Source of the DNA: CAZHJK01 sp964533275
Lineage (GTDB): Bacteria > Bacillota > Clostridia > Eubacteriales > Garciellaceae
NCBI GenBank assembly: GCA_964533275.1
Contig: CAZHJK010000013.1
Coordinates: 1 to 64,000, forward strand
Direction: 5' to 3'
DNA length: 64,000 bases
Positions 39,733 to 48,449 of the stretch are shown one piece after another; positions within the stretch are counted from its first letter, which is position 1; each line of letters starts with the position of its first letter. A model generated the notes under the pieces. It was given only the letters and a program-made list of their open reading frames with translations, was not told the DNA's origin and did not search any database. The translations under genes were made by a program, and so were the position numbers.

Positions 39733-40485
39733 ATGAAGGTTACACAAGTTTCGGATTTAGAAAAAATAAGAGCAGTAAGAATGAAATTAACAAGGTTTAT
39801 GATGATATATAAATTTGCTTTAGATGAAATTAATACTAAGATTGATATTTTAAAACAAGAATTTCACTATAGTTATGAATACAATCCTATAGAACATGTA
39901 AAATCAAGACTTAAAACTCCAGAGAGCATTATAAAAAAGGTTTATAGAAAGGGATATGAATTATCATTACCTTCCATTAGGGAAAATGTTAAGGATATTG
40001 CAGGAATTCGTATTACATGTTCATTTACTTCAGATATCTATGAAATAAGTGATATGCTACAGAGACAAAAAGATATAAAACTTATTGAGATTAAGGACTA
40101 TATAAAAAATCCAAAACCAAACGGCTATAAAAGCTTACACCTAATACTTGAGGTGCCAATTTTTATGTCTGATCAAATAGAAAATGTCTGCGTAGAGGTT
40201 CAGATAAGGACCATTGCAATGGATTTCTGGGCGAGTTTAGAACATAAAATCTATTACAAATATGATAAAGAAGTACCCCAGCATTTATTAGACGAGCTTA
40301 AAGAGGCAGCTATAACAGTATCACAATTAGACAAAAAGATGGAAAATATTCATAAAGAAGTAAGCCAAATAAAAGAACCATTAGGTTCCAAGGAAGAACT
40401 ACAAGAGATATTTATAAACAATGAAATATACCATATCCCAGATGACTTCATATCATACGGAGATTTAGGAGAAAAGGCAGAATAG
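39733..40485 (+). CDS. Small alarmone synthetase (GTP pyrophosphokinase, RelQ/YwaC type)
   Basis: 250 residues, synthetase domain only, no HD hydrolase or regulatory domains. Motifs: EYNPIEHVKSRLKTPESI, NVKDIAGIRITCSF (metal-binding aspartate), IKDYIKNPKPNGYKSLHLIL (the G-loop/substrate tyrosine) and VEVQIRTIAMDFWASLEHKI with the catalytic glutamate. It transfers pyrophosphate from ATP to GTP or GDP to make (p)ppGpp in the cytoplasm; regulation is probably transcriptional, as for YjbM/YwaC. The site GGAGCAAAAATA precedes the ATG. Confidence 0.93.
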   Translation: MKVTQVSDLEKIRAVRMKLTRFMMIYKFALDEINTKIDILKQEFHYSYEYNPIEHVKSRLKTPESIIKKVYRKGYELSLPSIRENVKDIAGIRITCSFTSDIYEISDMLQRQKDIKLIEIKDYIKNPKPNGYKSLHLILEVPIFMSDQIENVCVEVQIRTIAMDFWASLEHKIYYKYDKEVPQHLLDELKEAAITVSQLDKKMENIHKEVSQIKEPLGSKEELQEIFINNEIYHIPDDFISYGDLGEKAE

Positions 40486-40490
40486 GATAT

Positions 40491-40532
40491 AAAACAAGGA
40501 AGTAATCACAGTGTGAAACTTCCTTGTTTTTA
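40491..40532. terminator. Bidirectional terminator between the alarmone synthetase and kdgK genes
   Basis: AAAACAAGGAAGT (40491-40503) and ACTTCCTTGTTTT (40518-40530) are perfect inverted arms with A- and T-runs outside, so both converging transcripts can terminate here. Confidence 0.85.
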
Positions 40533-40555
40533 TTATACTTTTAATTTATAGGATA

Positions 40556-41578
40556 TTATCTTTGAACTCTTCCAGATGCATCTCCCTGCAATAATTTTTC
40601 AACCTCTTCCACTGTAACCATATTAAAATCACCGTGAATTGTATGTTTTAGAGCAGAGGCAGCTACACCAAATTCCAAAGCTTCTTTAAAGTCCTTATTA
40701 TTTAAAATACTATATATAAATCCAGAGGCAAAGGAATCTCCACCACCAACCCTATCCACAATTCTAATATCATATTTTCTAGAATGATAGAATTCATTAC
40801 CATCATAAATACATGCCGACCAACCATTATCAGAGGCTGAATAGGATTCCCTAAGGGAGGAAATTACATATTTAAAGTTAAACTTATCTATCATTTGCTT
40901 AAAGATACTTTTATAACCCTCTAATTCTAATTCTCCAGAGGTTACATCAGTTTTTCCAGGTTTAAAGCCTAAGGTTAACTCTGCATCTTCCTCATTACCA
41001 ATACACACATCCACATATTGCATTAATTTAGTCATGGTCTCTTTAGCTTCTTCAGGCGTCCATAGTTTTTTTCTATAATTTAGGTCCACAGAAACCGTCA
41101 CATTATGTTTTTTAGCAGCCTTTAAAGCCTCTTCAGTAAGTACAGCAGCTTTTTTACTTATGGCAGGAGTAATTCCAGAGAAGTGGAACCAATCTGCATC
41201 CTTAAAGATCTCATCAAAATCAAAATCAGAAATATCTGCTTCGGAGATGGAGGAGTGAGCCCTATCGTATACTACCTTTGAAGGTCTCATGGAAGCTCCA
41301 GATTCTAAGTAGTAAATACCAACCCTTTCACCACCTCTTGAAATCCACTTGGTATTTACACCGAATCTCCTAAGATGATTAATCGCTGCCTGACCAATCT
41401 CATTTTTAGGTAGTTTTGAAACAAAGCAGGAATCAAGACCATAATTTGCTAGAGACGCAGCAACATTAGCCTCCCCACCACCATAAACCACATCGAATGA
41501 ATTTGATTGAACAAATCTTTCATATCTTGGGGTGGATAATCTTAGCATTATCTCTCCAAGGGTTACAACTTTTTTCAT
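40556..41578 (-). CDS. kdgK: 2-keto-3-deoxygluconate kinase
   Basis: 340 residues, PfkB/ribokinase fold: VTLGEIMLRLSTPRYERF, YGGGEANVAASLANYGL (substrate loop), YYLESGASMRPSKVVYDR, FSGITPAIS, VDLNYRKKLWTPEEA, and the C-terminal catalytic motif DRVGGGDSFASGFIYSIL. It phosphorylates 2-keto-3-deoxygluconate to KDPG, the substrate of the aldolase encoded just upstream, which yields pyruvate and glyceraldehyde-3-phosphate. Strong site ATAGGAGGTAATAAC. It lies 69 bases after eda, and both diverge from the IclR regulator. Confidence 0.93.
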   Translation of the reverse strand: MKKVVTLGEIMLRLSTPRYERFVQSNSFDVVYGGGEANVAASLANYGLDSCFVSKLPKNEIGQAAINHLRRFGVNTKWISRGGERVGIYYLESGASMRPSKVVYDRAHSSISEADISDFDFDEIFKDADWFHFSGITPAISKKAAVLTEEALKAAKKHNVTVSVDLNYRKKLWTPEEAKETMTKLMQYVDVCIGNEEDAELTLGFKPGKTDVTSGELELEGYKSIFKQMIDKFNFKYVISSLRESYSASDNGWSACIYDGNEFYHSRKYDIRIVDRVGGGDSFASGFIYSILNNKDFKEALEFGVAASALKHTIHGDFNMVTVEEVEKLLQGDASGRVQR

Positions 41579-41647
41579 GTTATTACCTCCTATAATGTAA
41601 TTAAAACTAATAAATATAAATGTCCAAAACTGGATTAGGTATTATTA

Positions 41648-42274
41648 TTACTTTCTAGCTTCTTTAATTTTTGCAACGAATTGTCTGGCAGTTTTAGTAA
41701 TATCTTCTTTTGAACCCTTAGTAAGGGCACTGCCTGCTCCAACGGCAATGCAGCCATTTCTTATCCACTGGTCTACATTATCTAAGCTAACACCACCGGT
41801 AGGCATAAGATTTGCCTGTGGTAATGGCCCTTTAATAGCCTTTATAAAGGATGGACCGAATGCATCTCCAGGGAAGACTTTAATAACATCAACTCCAGCC
41901 TCCATGGCTGTAATAATTTCAGTAGGTGTGGAGCATCCGGGCATATAAGGGATTTGATATCTATTACATAGCTTAGCAGTATTTAAGTCAAAGGCTGGAC
42001 TTACAATATAATTAGCTCCAGCTAAAATAGCTGCCCTAGCAGTTTCACTATCAAGAACAGTTCCTGCTCCAACTAATAGGGTATCTCCGAATTCTTCAAC
42101 TAGTGCTTCGATAACCCTATGGGCACCAGGTACTGTAAAGGTGACCTCTATGGCATCAATACCCCCCTCCATACAGGCGTATGCTATGTACTTTGCCTTT
42201 TCTTCATTCTCTGCTCTAACTACAGCAACAATGCCGATGTCTTCAATTCTTTTCAAAACATTGTATTTATTCAA
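41648..42274 (-). CDS. eda: KDPG/KHG aldolase
   Basis: 208 residues, class I aldolase TIM barrel. GGIDAIEVTFTVPGAHRVIEAL contains the catalytic glutamate (IEVTFTVP), VGAGTVLDSE the phosphate-binding start, and VIKVFPGDAFGP the Schiff-base lysine; LMPTGGVSLDNV completes the phosphate site. It cleaves KDPG to pyruvate and glyceraldehyde-3-phosphate. The start is TTG, 6 bases after GGAGG. First gene of the eda-kdgK pair; the dyad ATTTCATATAGTGAAAT at 42300 lies just upstream and is a likely repressor site. A second aldolase of this family, fused to a VOC domain, is at 53.9 kb. Confidence 0.94.
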   Translation of the reverse strand: MNKYNVLKRIEDIGIVAVVRAENEEKAKYIAYACMEGGIDAIEVTFTVPGAHRVIEALVEEFGDTLLVGAGTVLDSETARAAILAGANYIVSPAFDLNTAKLCNRYQIPYMPGCSTPTEIITAMEAGVDVIKVFPGDAFGPSFIKAIKGPLPQANLMPTGGVSLDNVDQWIRNGCIAVGAGSALTKGSKEDITKTARQFVAKIKEARK

Positions 42275-42299
42275 AAAAGACCCTCCTTTAATTATGTGT

Positions 42300-42316
42300 A
42301 TTTCATATAGTGAAAT
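42300..42316. promoter_or_regulatory. ATTTCATATAGTGAAAT dyad, candidate IclR/KdgR operator
   Basis: ATTTCA and TGAAAT arms around five bases, 26 bases upstream of the eda start codon. The TGAAA..TTTCA type half-sites resemble operators of IclR-family KdgR regulators. It lies in the divergent eda/iclR region. Confidence 0.5.
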
Positions 42317-42402
42317 TAGTGTTTGTATTATGAAACCATTTATGTTATATTATAATAAATGAATATAACTTATGCAAGGATTATTTATATTTTGTTATAA
42401 TT

Positions 42403-42433
42403 GTAATATTGAGGGAAATATTCTCAATATTAC
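42403..42433. promoter_or_regulatory. 31-bp dyad upstream of the IclR regulator
   Basis: GTAATATTGAG (42403-42413) and CTCAATATTAC (42423-42433) are perfect 11-bp inverted arms 9 bases apart, ending 26 bases before the regulator's ATG. An autoregulatory operator is the simplest reading. Confidence 0.55.
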
Positions 42434-42459
42434 TAAAATAGAAAGGTGTGTAATTTTAA

Positions 42460-43224
42460 ATGGGAGAAATAGTCCAATCTATTGATAGAGCATTATCAAT
42501 ACTAGAATTACTAGTAGATTATAATGAAGGATTAGGAGTTGTTGAAATAAGTGAAAAAGTAAACCTTCATAAAAGTACAGTTTATAGATTATTATCAACG
42601 CTAATTTATAAAGATTATGTTGTACAAGATTTAGGAACTAATAAATATAGAGTAACTTTTAAATTATACGAACTAGGAAATAAAAAATTGAAGGATATTG
42701 ATTTATTAAGTGCTTCAAAGCTGTATACTAAGAAGCTAATGGAAAGTGTAAATGAGGTAGTTCATCTTGTAGTAAGAGAAGGCAATAAAATTGTATATAT
42801 AGACAAAGTAGAGGCTATTAATAATACCATTAGAATGGCTTCAACTATTGGGAAAAGAAATCCTATGTATTGTACTTCTGTTGGGAAAGCTATTTTAGCC
42901 TATTTACCAGATGAGGAGATAAAAAACATATGGAACATTAGTAAAATTGAAAAGCTGACAAAATATACTATTACTGATTTTGAAGAGATGAAAAAGGAAT
43001 TGGATACTGTAAGAGAAAAGGGTTATGGAATAGATAATGAAGAAAATGAAATTGGAGTAAGATGTATAGGGGCACCAATATTTAATAGATTTGGTGAAGT
43101 AGAGGGAGCGATTAGTATTTCAGGACCGACCATAAGAGTAAAAGAAAAAGATATAGATGAAATTTCTAAGGAAGTTATTAAATATGGGAATTTAATTTCA
43201 AAGGAGCTGGGTTATATAAATTAA
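42460..43224 (+). CDS. IclR-family transcriptional regulator (KdgR-type)
   Basis: 254 residues. N-terminal winged helix: SIDRALSILELLVDYNEGLGVVEISEKVNLHKSTVYRLLSTL (quoted in parts: VVEISEKVNLHKSTVYRLL), then the GAF-like IclR effector domain, with RNPMYCTSVGKAILAYL, KGYGIDNEENEIGVRCIGAP and GAISISGPTIR. IclR proteins respond to small organic acids. Divergence from eda-kdgK (185-base gap, with two dyads) marks those genes as likely targets, 2-keto-3-deoxygluconate being the probable inducer. The dehydratase cluster downstream may be in the same regulon. Ribosome site AAAGGTGTGTAATTTTAA. Confidence 0.92.
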   Translation: MGEIVQSIDRALSILELLVDYNEGLGVVEISEKVNLHKSTVYRLLSTLIYKDYVVQDLGTNKYRVTFKLYELGNKKLKDIDLLSASKLYTKKLMESVNEVVHLVVREGNKIVYIDKVEAINNTIRMASTIGKRNPMYCTSVGKAILAYLPDEEIKNIWNISKIEKLTKYTITDFEEMKKELDTVREKGYGIDNEENEIGVRCIGAPIFNRFGEVEGAISISGPTIRVKEKDIDEISKEVIKYGNLISKELGYIN

Positions 43225-43778
43225 ACATGTCTATTATCTATATTGACTATTGTTATATCTGATGTCGTTCCTATTGTAGACAGGTTTAGTAAGAAGAATT
43301 AAATATGTTAAAGTATTAAACTTTCCAGGAACAAAGAAGAATAATAAAAATTGAAATTACTAAAATAAATTCTAATTCTATTTAAGTTCTTAAGATGAAT
43401 TAATAGAAAGATATTTATTAAGGTTATAATATCTCTATAAAAAAATAAAAACAAATAAAAACAATCACAAAACAATCATAAAAATCTTGCATTAAAACAT
43501 TTTATAAGTTAAAATATCATTATAAATTCATAATACGAATATGAGTATCGCATAGTAAAACATCTAAGCATAAAGGAGGCATGTTTTTATAAAAAATAAC
43601 CATAAATATCATACCTATATTAAATATAGGTATATTTTTAAAAACTAATTTTACTAAATTGTAGTATATTATTTTTAATATATAAAAATAGGCATTTTTC
43701 AAAATGGGATCGTTTTCTTAAGGTTATAAATTTGTTTATAAAAATAACGATACAGTCTAAAAGACGGGAGAGATAGGT
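43225..43778. other. AT-rich gap with possible promoter and terminator-like hairpin
   Basis: 554 bases. A possible sigma-A promoter, TTGCAT (43487-43492), 17 bp, TAAAAT (43510-43515), is followed by a hairpin with arms ATACCTATATT and AATATAGGTAT (43611-43633) that ends near TTTTT, a possible attenuator in the leader of the sugar-acid operon. ATCGTT (about 43711) and AACGAT (about 43746) form weak inverted arms nearer the start codon. The 60-codon frame at 43520-43702 (minus) lacks a ribosome site. Confidence 0.4.
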
Positions 43779-44891
43779 ATGAAAATTACAGATATTAAAA
43801 CGATAAAGTTACAATATGCTACTAAGAAAAACTTTGCAGATGGACAAGCACCCATCGCTTATCGGGATGCATTTTTGGTGGAAGTACATACAGATGAAGG
43901 TATAATAGGGATTGGGGAAGGTTTTGCATTAGGGTCTTTAAATTCTATGCAAGTAGTTTTAGAAGAAACAGTTGCACCGCATATTTTAGGAGAGGATCCT
44001 TACTATATAACAAAAATTTGGGAAAAAGTATATAAAGGGACATATCGTTATGGGCGTCGAGGTATAGTCATGGCTGTATTAAGTGCCATTGATATAGCAC
44101 TTTGGGATATTGTTGGAAAGGCTTCTGGAACACCAGTATATAAATTATTGGGTGCTGATAAAAATCGAATTAAAGCATATGCAAGTGCTGGATATTATGA
44201 AGAGGGTAAAGGGATTATAGAACTTGCAGATGAAGCTACTAAGTATAAAAAAATGGGTTTCGACATAATGAAAATGAAAATCGGAGCACTATCTTTAGAA
44301 GATGATTTATTGAGAGTACAATCTGTAAGAGAGGCAATAGGTAAGGAGATGGATCTTGCTGTAGATGCAAATAATTCATATGATTTAAATTCAGCGGTTA
44401 AAATGGCTAGAATGCTAGAACCTTTAAATATAGCTTTTTTCGAAGAACCTCTATCAGGTGATACTTTAGAAGATAGTGTACGGCTTGCTAATAAGACAGA
44501 TATACCAATTGCTGGATATGAAACGGAGCTTACTCGTTATGCACTTAGAGATTTCATATCATGTAGAGGAGTTGATATTGTTCAAACAGATGTAATATGG
44601 GCAGGAGGAATTACTGAGGGGAGAAATATTGCTAATCTTGCCTCCGCTTGGAAAATGAAATGTATACCTCACTTCTCTGCAGGTGTGGTTTCATTAGCTG
44701 CTAATCTCCATTTTGCAGCATCTGCAAAAAATATTCCCATAATAGAACTTACCCTAGATGATAATCCTCTGCGTGACGACCTCTCAATAAATCCTATAAT
44801 AAGAGAGGGAGGAGAGCTTATAGTTCCTGAAAAACCTGGACTAGGAATTGAATTAGATTATGATATAGTTGAAAAATATAAAATTTTATAG
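43779..44891 (+). CDS. Enolase-superfamily (mandelate racemase/muconate lactonising) enzyme 1
   Basis: 370 residues, MR/MLE subgroup. N-terminal capping domain, then the barrel: MKMKIG (the KxK base pair), VDANNSYDLNSA (first metal aspartate), FFEEPLSG (second metal glutamate), AGYETEL in place of the usual GE(N/T) third metal glutamate position, and IPHFSAGVVSLAAN with the HFSAG histidine of the mandelate-racemase group. Probably dehydrates or isomerises a sugar acid (gluconate, galactonate or a lactone). Strong site GGGAGAGATAGGT. First of a string of sugar-acid genes, followed 10 bases later by a second family member. Confidence 0.9.
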   Translation: MKITDIKTIKLQYATKKNFADGQAPIAYRDAFLVEVHTDEGIIGIGEGFALGSLNSMQVVLEETVAPHILGEDPYYITKIWEKVYKGTYRYGRRGIVMAVLSAIDIALWDIVGKASGTPVYKLLGADKNRIKAYASAGYYEEGKGIIELADEATKYKKMGFDIMKMKIGALSLEDDLLRVQSVREAIGKEMDLAVDANNSYDLNSAVKMARMLEPLNIAFFEEPLSGDTLEDSVRLANKTDIPIAGYETELTRYALRDFISCRGVDIVQTDVIWAGGITEGRNIANLASAWKMKCIPHFSAGVVSLAANLHFAASAKNIPIIELTLDDNPLRDDLSINPIIREGGELIVPEKPGLGIELDYDIVEKYKIL

Positions 44892-44901
44892 GAGGGCTTG
44901 T

Positions 44902-46053
44902 ATGAAAGTTATTGATATCAAGACACATGTTTTATCTGCTCCATTATCGGTGCCTTTTGCATTTTCTCAAGGATGGGTACATAATCGATCCGCTATGATA
45001 GTTGAAATTGTAACAGACGAAGGCATAATTGGTTGGGGAGAGGCATTATGTCAGGGTCTTCAACCACCAGAGATTGCCGCAGCTACTGTTGAATACGCTT
45101 TAAAACCTTTAATAATTGGGAAAGATCCTTTAGATGTTGAAGTTCTTTGGGATATAATGTACAACCAAACTAAAGATTATGGACAAAAAGGGGTTGTTAT
45201 AGGTGCAATAAGTAGTATTGATGTTGCTCTCTGGGATATTATTGGTAAATATCATAATCTTCCTGTTTATAAGGTTTTGGGTGGAGCCCATAGAACAAAG
45301 ATTAAATCATATGCAACAGGATTTTATCGACAAGGAAAAGAAACAGATCTTAGAGATAAATGGATTGAAGAAGCAAAGACTCACATAGAAGCAGGATTTA
45401 ATGGAATGAAGCTTAAAATAGGATTAGGAGTTAGGGAAGATATTAAGAATGTCGAAGCTGTTCGAGATGCGATTGGACCTGATTATCAGATAATGGTAGA
45501 TGCAAATCATGGTTATAATCTAATTGATGCTAAAAGACTTGCTCTGGAATTGGAGACTTATGATATAACATGGTTTGAAGAACCCATTGCACCCGAGGAT
45601 ATCCAGGGGTACTACGAACTAAAGCAGATGATAAATATACCTCTCGCATGTGGAGAGAATGAATTTACAAGAATTGGTTTTAAAGATTGGTTTGTTAATA
45701 GAGCAGTAGATATAATACAGCCTAATACATGTCAGTCTGGAGGTTTTACAGAATGCAAGAGGATTTTAGCTATGGCATCTGCTTGGGGGGTATCTTATAA
45801 TCCGCATTGTTGGGGGACAGGAATTGGAATAGCAGCTGCACTCAATATGCTGGCTATGATACCGCCAAATCCTATTAGCATTTATCCTAATGAGCCAATG
45901 TTAGAATACGATAGATCAACACATCCGTTTAGGACAGAACTGATTAAGAAACCTTTTGTAGCAATTAATGGTTATGTTGCTATTCCTGAAAGACCAGGTT
46001 TGGGAATAGATATAAATTATGATGTACTTAAGCAATATAAATTAAATAAATAA
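44902..46053 (+). CDS. Enolase-superfamily sugar-acid dehydratase-like enzyme 2
   Basis: About 383 residues. MKLKIG supplies the KxK catalytic pair, MVDANHGYNLIDA the first metal ligand, WFEEPIAPEDIQGYYEL the second, ACGENEFTR the third, and YNPHCWGTGIGIAAAL a histidine in the PHxWG form typical of galactonate/arabinonate dehydratases and galactarolactone cycloisomerases. It probably makes a 2-keto-3-deoxy acid. ATG 44902 follows TAGGAGGGCTTGT; an upstream in-frame ATG at 44869 lies inside the preceding gene. Only 10 bases separate the two genes. Confidence 0.9.
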   Translation: MKVIDIKTHVLSAPLSVPFAFSQGWVHNRSAMIVEIVTDEGIIGWGEALCQGLQPPEIAAATVEYALKPLIIGKDPLDVEVLWDIMYNQTKDYGQKGVVIGAISSIDVALWDIIGKYHNLPVYKVLGGAHRTKIKSYATGFYRQGKETDLRDKWIEEAKTHIEAGFNGMKLKIGLGVREDIKNVEAVRDAIGPDYQIMVDANHGYNLIDAKRLALELETYDITWFEEPIAPEDIQGYYELKQMINIPLACGENEFTRIGFKDWFVNRAVDIIQPNTCQSGGFTECKRILAMASAWGVSYNPHCWGTGIGIAAALNMLAMIPPNPISIYPNEPMLEYDRSTHPFRTELIKKPFVAINGYVAIPERPGLGIDINYDVLKQYKLNK

Positions 46054-46059
46054 AAAATT

Positions 46060-46735
46060 TCAGGATGAGTATTGAAAAAATCTTTATTATAAAAAGTGAT
46101 TGTTTTAGGGATACCAAGCCCATTAGTGAAAAGACCAAACTTATAAACATAACAGAAATGACCATTGATATAAAGCTGTTTGATAATGCGGTTTGAATAT
46201 TTAGGATTATCTTAAGTAACAAAAGCCTCGATGCCTGAAGAAACAAAGATTGACATGGTAGCTTTCCAGGATCTAAATCCTGGCATATAGGCTCTGTGAT
46301 GTCAACGAGACGCTCAAAAACTAATTGTAAGTCTGGTAAGAAGTTGTTTAAAACGGTTGATTTTCGAAGCGTCAGGAATTTTAGTGAAGCCACAGAAATC
46401 TCGTAAAGTTTTGGAGTAATGAAGAAAAACTAGAAGTAATGAATCTGTAGGGATAGAGAAAATACATTGTATAATAAAAGCCCAGAGTAAAGCATTTAAA
46501 GGGTATTTACGGGAACGCCCCGTTGATGCATAAAAATGGTTTCGAAAAGAAACCTGGACAATTTCATCAAGGTTAATGTTCTATTTGAGTAGCGACAAAA
46601 ACTCAGGTTTGTCATTTTCAAATCTATCTTGACAATCTGAAAAAATATCTTGCCAAAAAAAGCTGTTTGTATGTTATCTTTAAAGTGTACAACTCCTTTC
46701 GAGGTTTGATATGTGGAAAGTTTTTTGTTCATACT
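46060..46735 (-). pseudogene. Decayed transposase
   Basis: Read on the minus strand with frame shifts, the region yields transposase-like fragments: FVATQIEHNLDEIVQVSF, GRSRKYPLNALLWAFIIQCI, FSIPTDSLLLVFLHYSKTLR, NNFLPDLQLVFERLVDITEP, FDSSGIEAFVT-like (FVSSGIEAFVT), NPKYSNRIIKQL and FGLFTNGLGIPKTITFYNKD. These resemble a DDE-type transposase family common in clostridia. Several frameshifts and stops mean it is inactive. It lies between the second dehydratase gene and the TRAP binding-protein gene, opposite to their direction. IS ends are not clear. Boundaries are approximate. Confidence 0.7.
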
Positions 46736-46782
46736 TAAATTTTACTGCAAACCAGTAAGGAGTTGTTTTGCAACAAAAAAAT

Positions 46783-46819
46783 CCCGTGTTTATACGGGTT
46801 GTGGCGTTTCGCAAACGCC
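46783..46819 (+). terminator. Two adjacent GC-rich hairpins upstream of dctP
   Basis: CCCGTGTTTATACGGG (46783-46798) and GGCGTTTCGCAAACGCC (46803-46819) stand in tandem about 30 bases before the dctP start codon. Neither is followed by a T-run. They may be a remnant of the insertion's end or a leader RNA structure. Confidence 0.45.
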
Positions 46820-46849
46820 TAGTACTATTAATAAGAAGGAGGAAATAAA

Positions 46850-47896
46850 ATGAAAAAAAGATTATTATTTATGGTTATGTTAATATTTGTTATTAGCATA
46901 ATATTTACAGGATGTAGTGGTGAAGAGACAGGAAGTAGTGAAGAAACAGGAAGTAGTGAAGAAACAGGAAGTAGTGAAGAAACAGGAAGTGTGACGAAAA
47001 TTGACATAGCAACTATTTATGATGGTAAGGCACCACCTACATTAGGTACTGCAAAGTTCAAAGAACTCGTAGAAGAAAAAAGCAATGGTTTAATTGAAGT
47101 AAATATTTTTGCTAGTGGAGCTTTAGGATCAGAAAAGGATACATTTAATCAATTGGCAGGGGATGAACTTCAAATGATCCTTGGGGGTATTCAGGGTGTT
47201 GATCAATTTGCAAGTGAATATATGTTTATAACAGCACCTTACCTTATTAAAGATTGGGATCATATAAGGTCAATACTAGAAGGTGATCTTGGCAAAGAAA
47301 TGATTAGTGCACTTGATAAGGAAAATGTGCATATGCTTGCAACTAATTACCGTGGAATAAGAAATACCTCAGCTAATAAACCTATTAGAACAGCAGAAGA
47401 TATGAAGGGACTAAAACTTCGCCTACCTGAGGTAGAATCATGGGTAGCTTCATGGAAGGACATAGGAGCAATGCCTACTCCCGTTGCATTGCCAGAGCTT
47501 TACGGTGCACTTCAGACAAATGTTGTCGATGCATCAGAAGGTCCTTATGAACAAATGGCAACTTTTAAACTTTATGAAGTTCAAGACTATGTTATAGAAA
47601 CTAATCATGTCTATGAACCATGTTGGCTTTATATAAGTAAAACTTTCTTAGATTCACTTCCTGAGGAACAGCGAAATATAATAATTTCTTCTGCTAATGA
47701 AGCTATGCTTTATGCAGATGAACTTGCTGAAGAGATGGCGAGCGGGTTCTTGAAGGAGATGACTGATAATGGTTCGGAATTTATTAAACCAGATTTAGAA
47801 ACATTCTTTGAAACAGCAGAACCTGGTCTTAAAAAAATGTTTGAAACTTCATGGACTGTTACAACTTATGAAGAAGTAATGGATTATTCAAAATAA
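46850..47896 (+). CDS. TRAP transporter substrate-binding lipoprotein DctP
   Basis: 348 residues. Signal peptide with lipobox FTGCSG, followed by a repeated GSSEET linker and a DctP-type periplasmic-binding fold (FKELVEEKSNGLIEVNIFASGALGSEKDT; the conserved arginine in LKLRLPEVESWVASWKDIGA (quoted in parts); ALPELYGALQTNVVDASEGPY; ISKTFLDSLPEEQRNII). It binds an organic acid at the cell surface for the sodium-driven DctQM permease encoded next. The surrounding dehydratase and aldolase genes indicate a sugar acid. Ribosome site AGAAGGAGGAAATAAA. Confidence 0.95.
   Translation: MKKRLLFMVMLIFVISIIFTGCSGEETGSSEETGSSEETGSSEETGSVTKIDIATIYDGKAPPTLGTAKFKELVEEKSNGLIEVNIFASGALGSEKDTFNQLAGDELQMILGGIQGVDQFASEYMFITAPYLIKDWDHIRSILEGDLGKEMISALDKENVHMLATNYRGIRNTSANKPIRTAEDMKGLKLRLPEVESWVASWKDIGAMPTPVALPELYGALQTNVVDASEGPYEQMATFKLYEVQDYVIETNHVYEPCWLYISKTFLDSLPEEQRNIIISSANEAMLYADELAEEMASGFLKEMTDNGSEFIKPDLETFFETAEPGLKKMFETSWTVTTYEEVMDYSK
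46922..46990 (+). repeat. 18-bp tandem repeat in dctP
   Basis: GAAGARACAGGAAGTAGT is present three full times and once without the last three bases, giving EETGSS-type repeats in the linker right after the lipobox. Unit length is a multiple of three, so copy-number change would keep the frame. Confidence 0.9.
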
Positions 47897-47906
47897 AATG
47901 TTTATA

Positions 47907-47939
47907 TACACTAAGCAGTATAATATACTGCTTAGTGTA
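47907..47939 (+). promoter_or_regulatory. Long perfect hairpin between dctP and dctQ
   Basis: TACACTAAGCAGTAT and ATACTGCTTAGTGTA are perfect 15-bp arms around AAT. No T-run follows. Its position, 10 bases after the dctP stop and 21 bases before dctQ, suits a differential-expression structure that protects the binding-protein message or partly terminates. Confidence 0.7.
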
Positions 47940-47960
47940 CTACTTCTAGGGGGTATAACA

Positions 47961-48449
47961 ATGAAGTCAATTGAAAAAAGAATTTTGAAACTAGTTGAAA
48001 TAATAACTGTTATATTGCTTATTTTATTAGTATTACTAACAGCATTTCAGGTCATTTTTAGATTTATTAAAGTCTCTGCTCCGTGGACAGAGGAGTTGGC
48101 TCGATTTTGCTATATATATGTTACTTTTTTTGGTTCTGTATTATTGATAAAGGAAAGTGGGCATATAGTAATAGACTTTATGTTAAATCGTCTTAGTAAA
48201 AATAAGAGAAGGATGATGGAAACTTTTATTAATGTTATTATAATAATTTTTCTAGCAATTGCAATTTATGGAGGTATAAATACACTAAAGGTAAATAGTG
48301 TGGTATCTGCAGCTTCTTTAAAGTGGTTTAAAATGAATTATGTTTATGGTGGTGTTATTTTAGGATTTATTTTGATGTTTGTTTTTCAGATAGCAAATAT
48401 TATTAAATCTATTTGTATGAATAAGAAGGAGGGATATAATAATGATTAG
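47961..48449 (+). CDS. TRAP transporter small permease DctQ
   Basis: About 162 residues, four membrane segments, typical DctQ layout: ILLILLVLLTAFQVIFRFI, SAPWTEELARFCYIYVTFFG (the conserved W-x-E-E), KESGHIVIDFMLNRLS, and a last hydrophobic helix. It forms the membrane transporter together with DctM. ATG 47961 follows AGGGGGTATAACA; an upstream frame to 47898 would run through the hairpin. It overlaps dctM by 8 bases. Confidence 0.93.
   Translation: MKSIEKRILKLVEIITVILLILLVLLTAFQVIFRFIKVSAPWTEELARFCYIYVTFFGSVLLIKESGHIVIDFMLNRLSKNKRRMMETFINVIIIIFLAIAIYGGINTLKVNSVVSAASLKWFKMNYVYGGVILGFILMFVFQIANIIKSICMNKKEGYNND

Noticed and set aside
43520..43702. 60-codon frame on the minus strand
   Set aside because: AT-rich, no ribosome site, no recognisable sequence.
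46922..46990. Considered as a CRISPR-like or mobile repeat
   Set aside because: Repeats are in-frame, 18 bp, contiguous and encode a linker.
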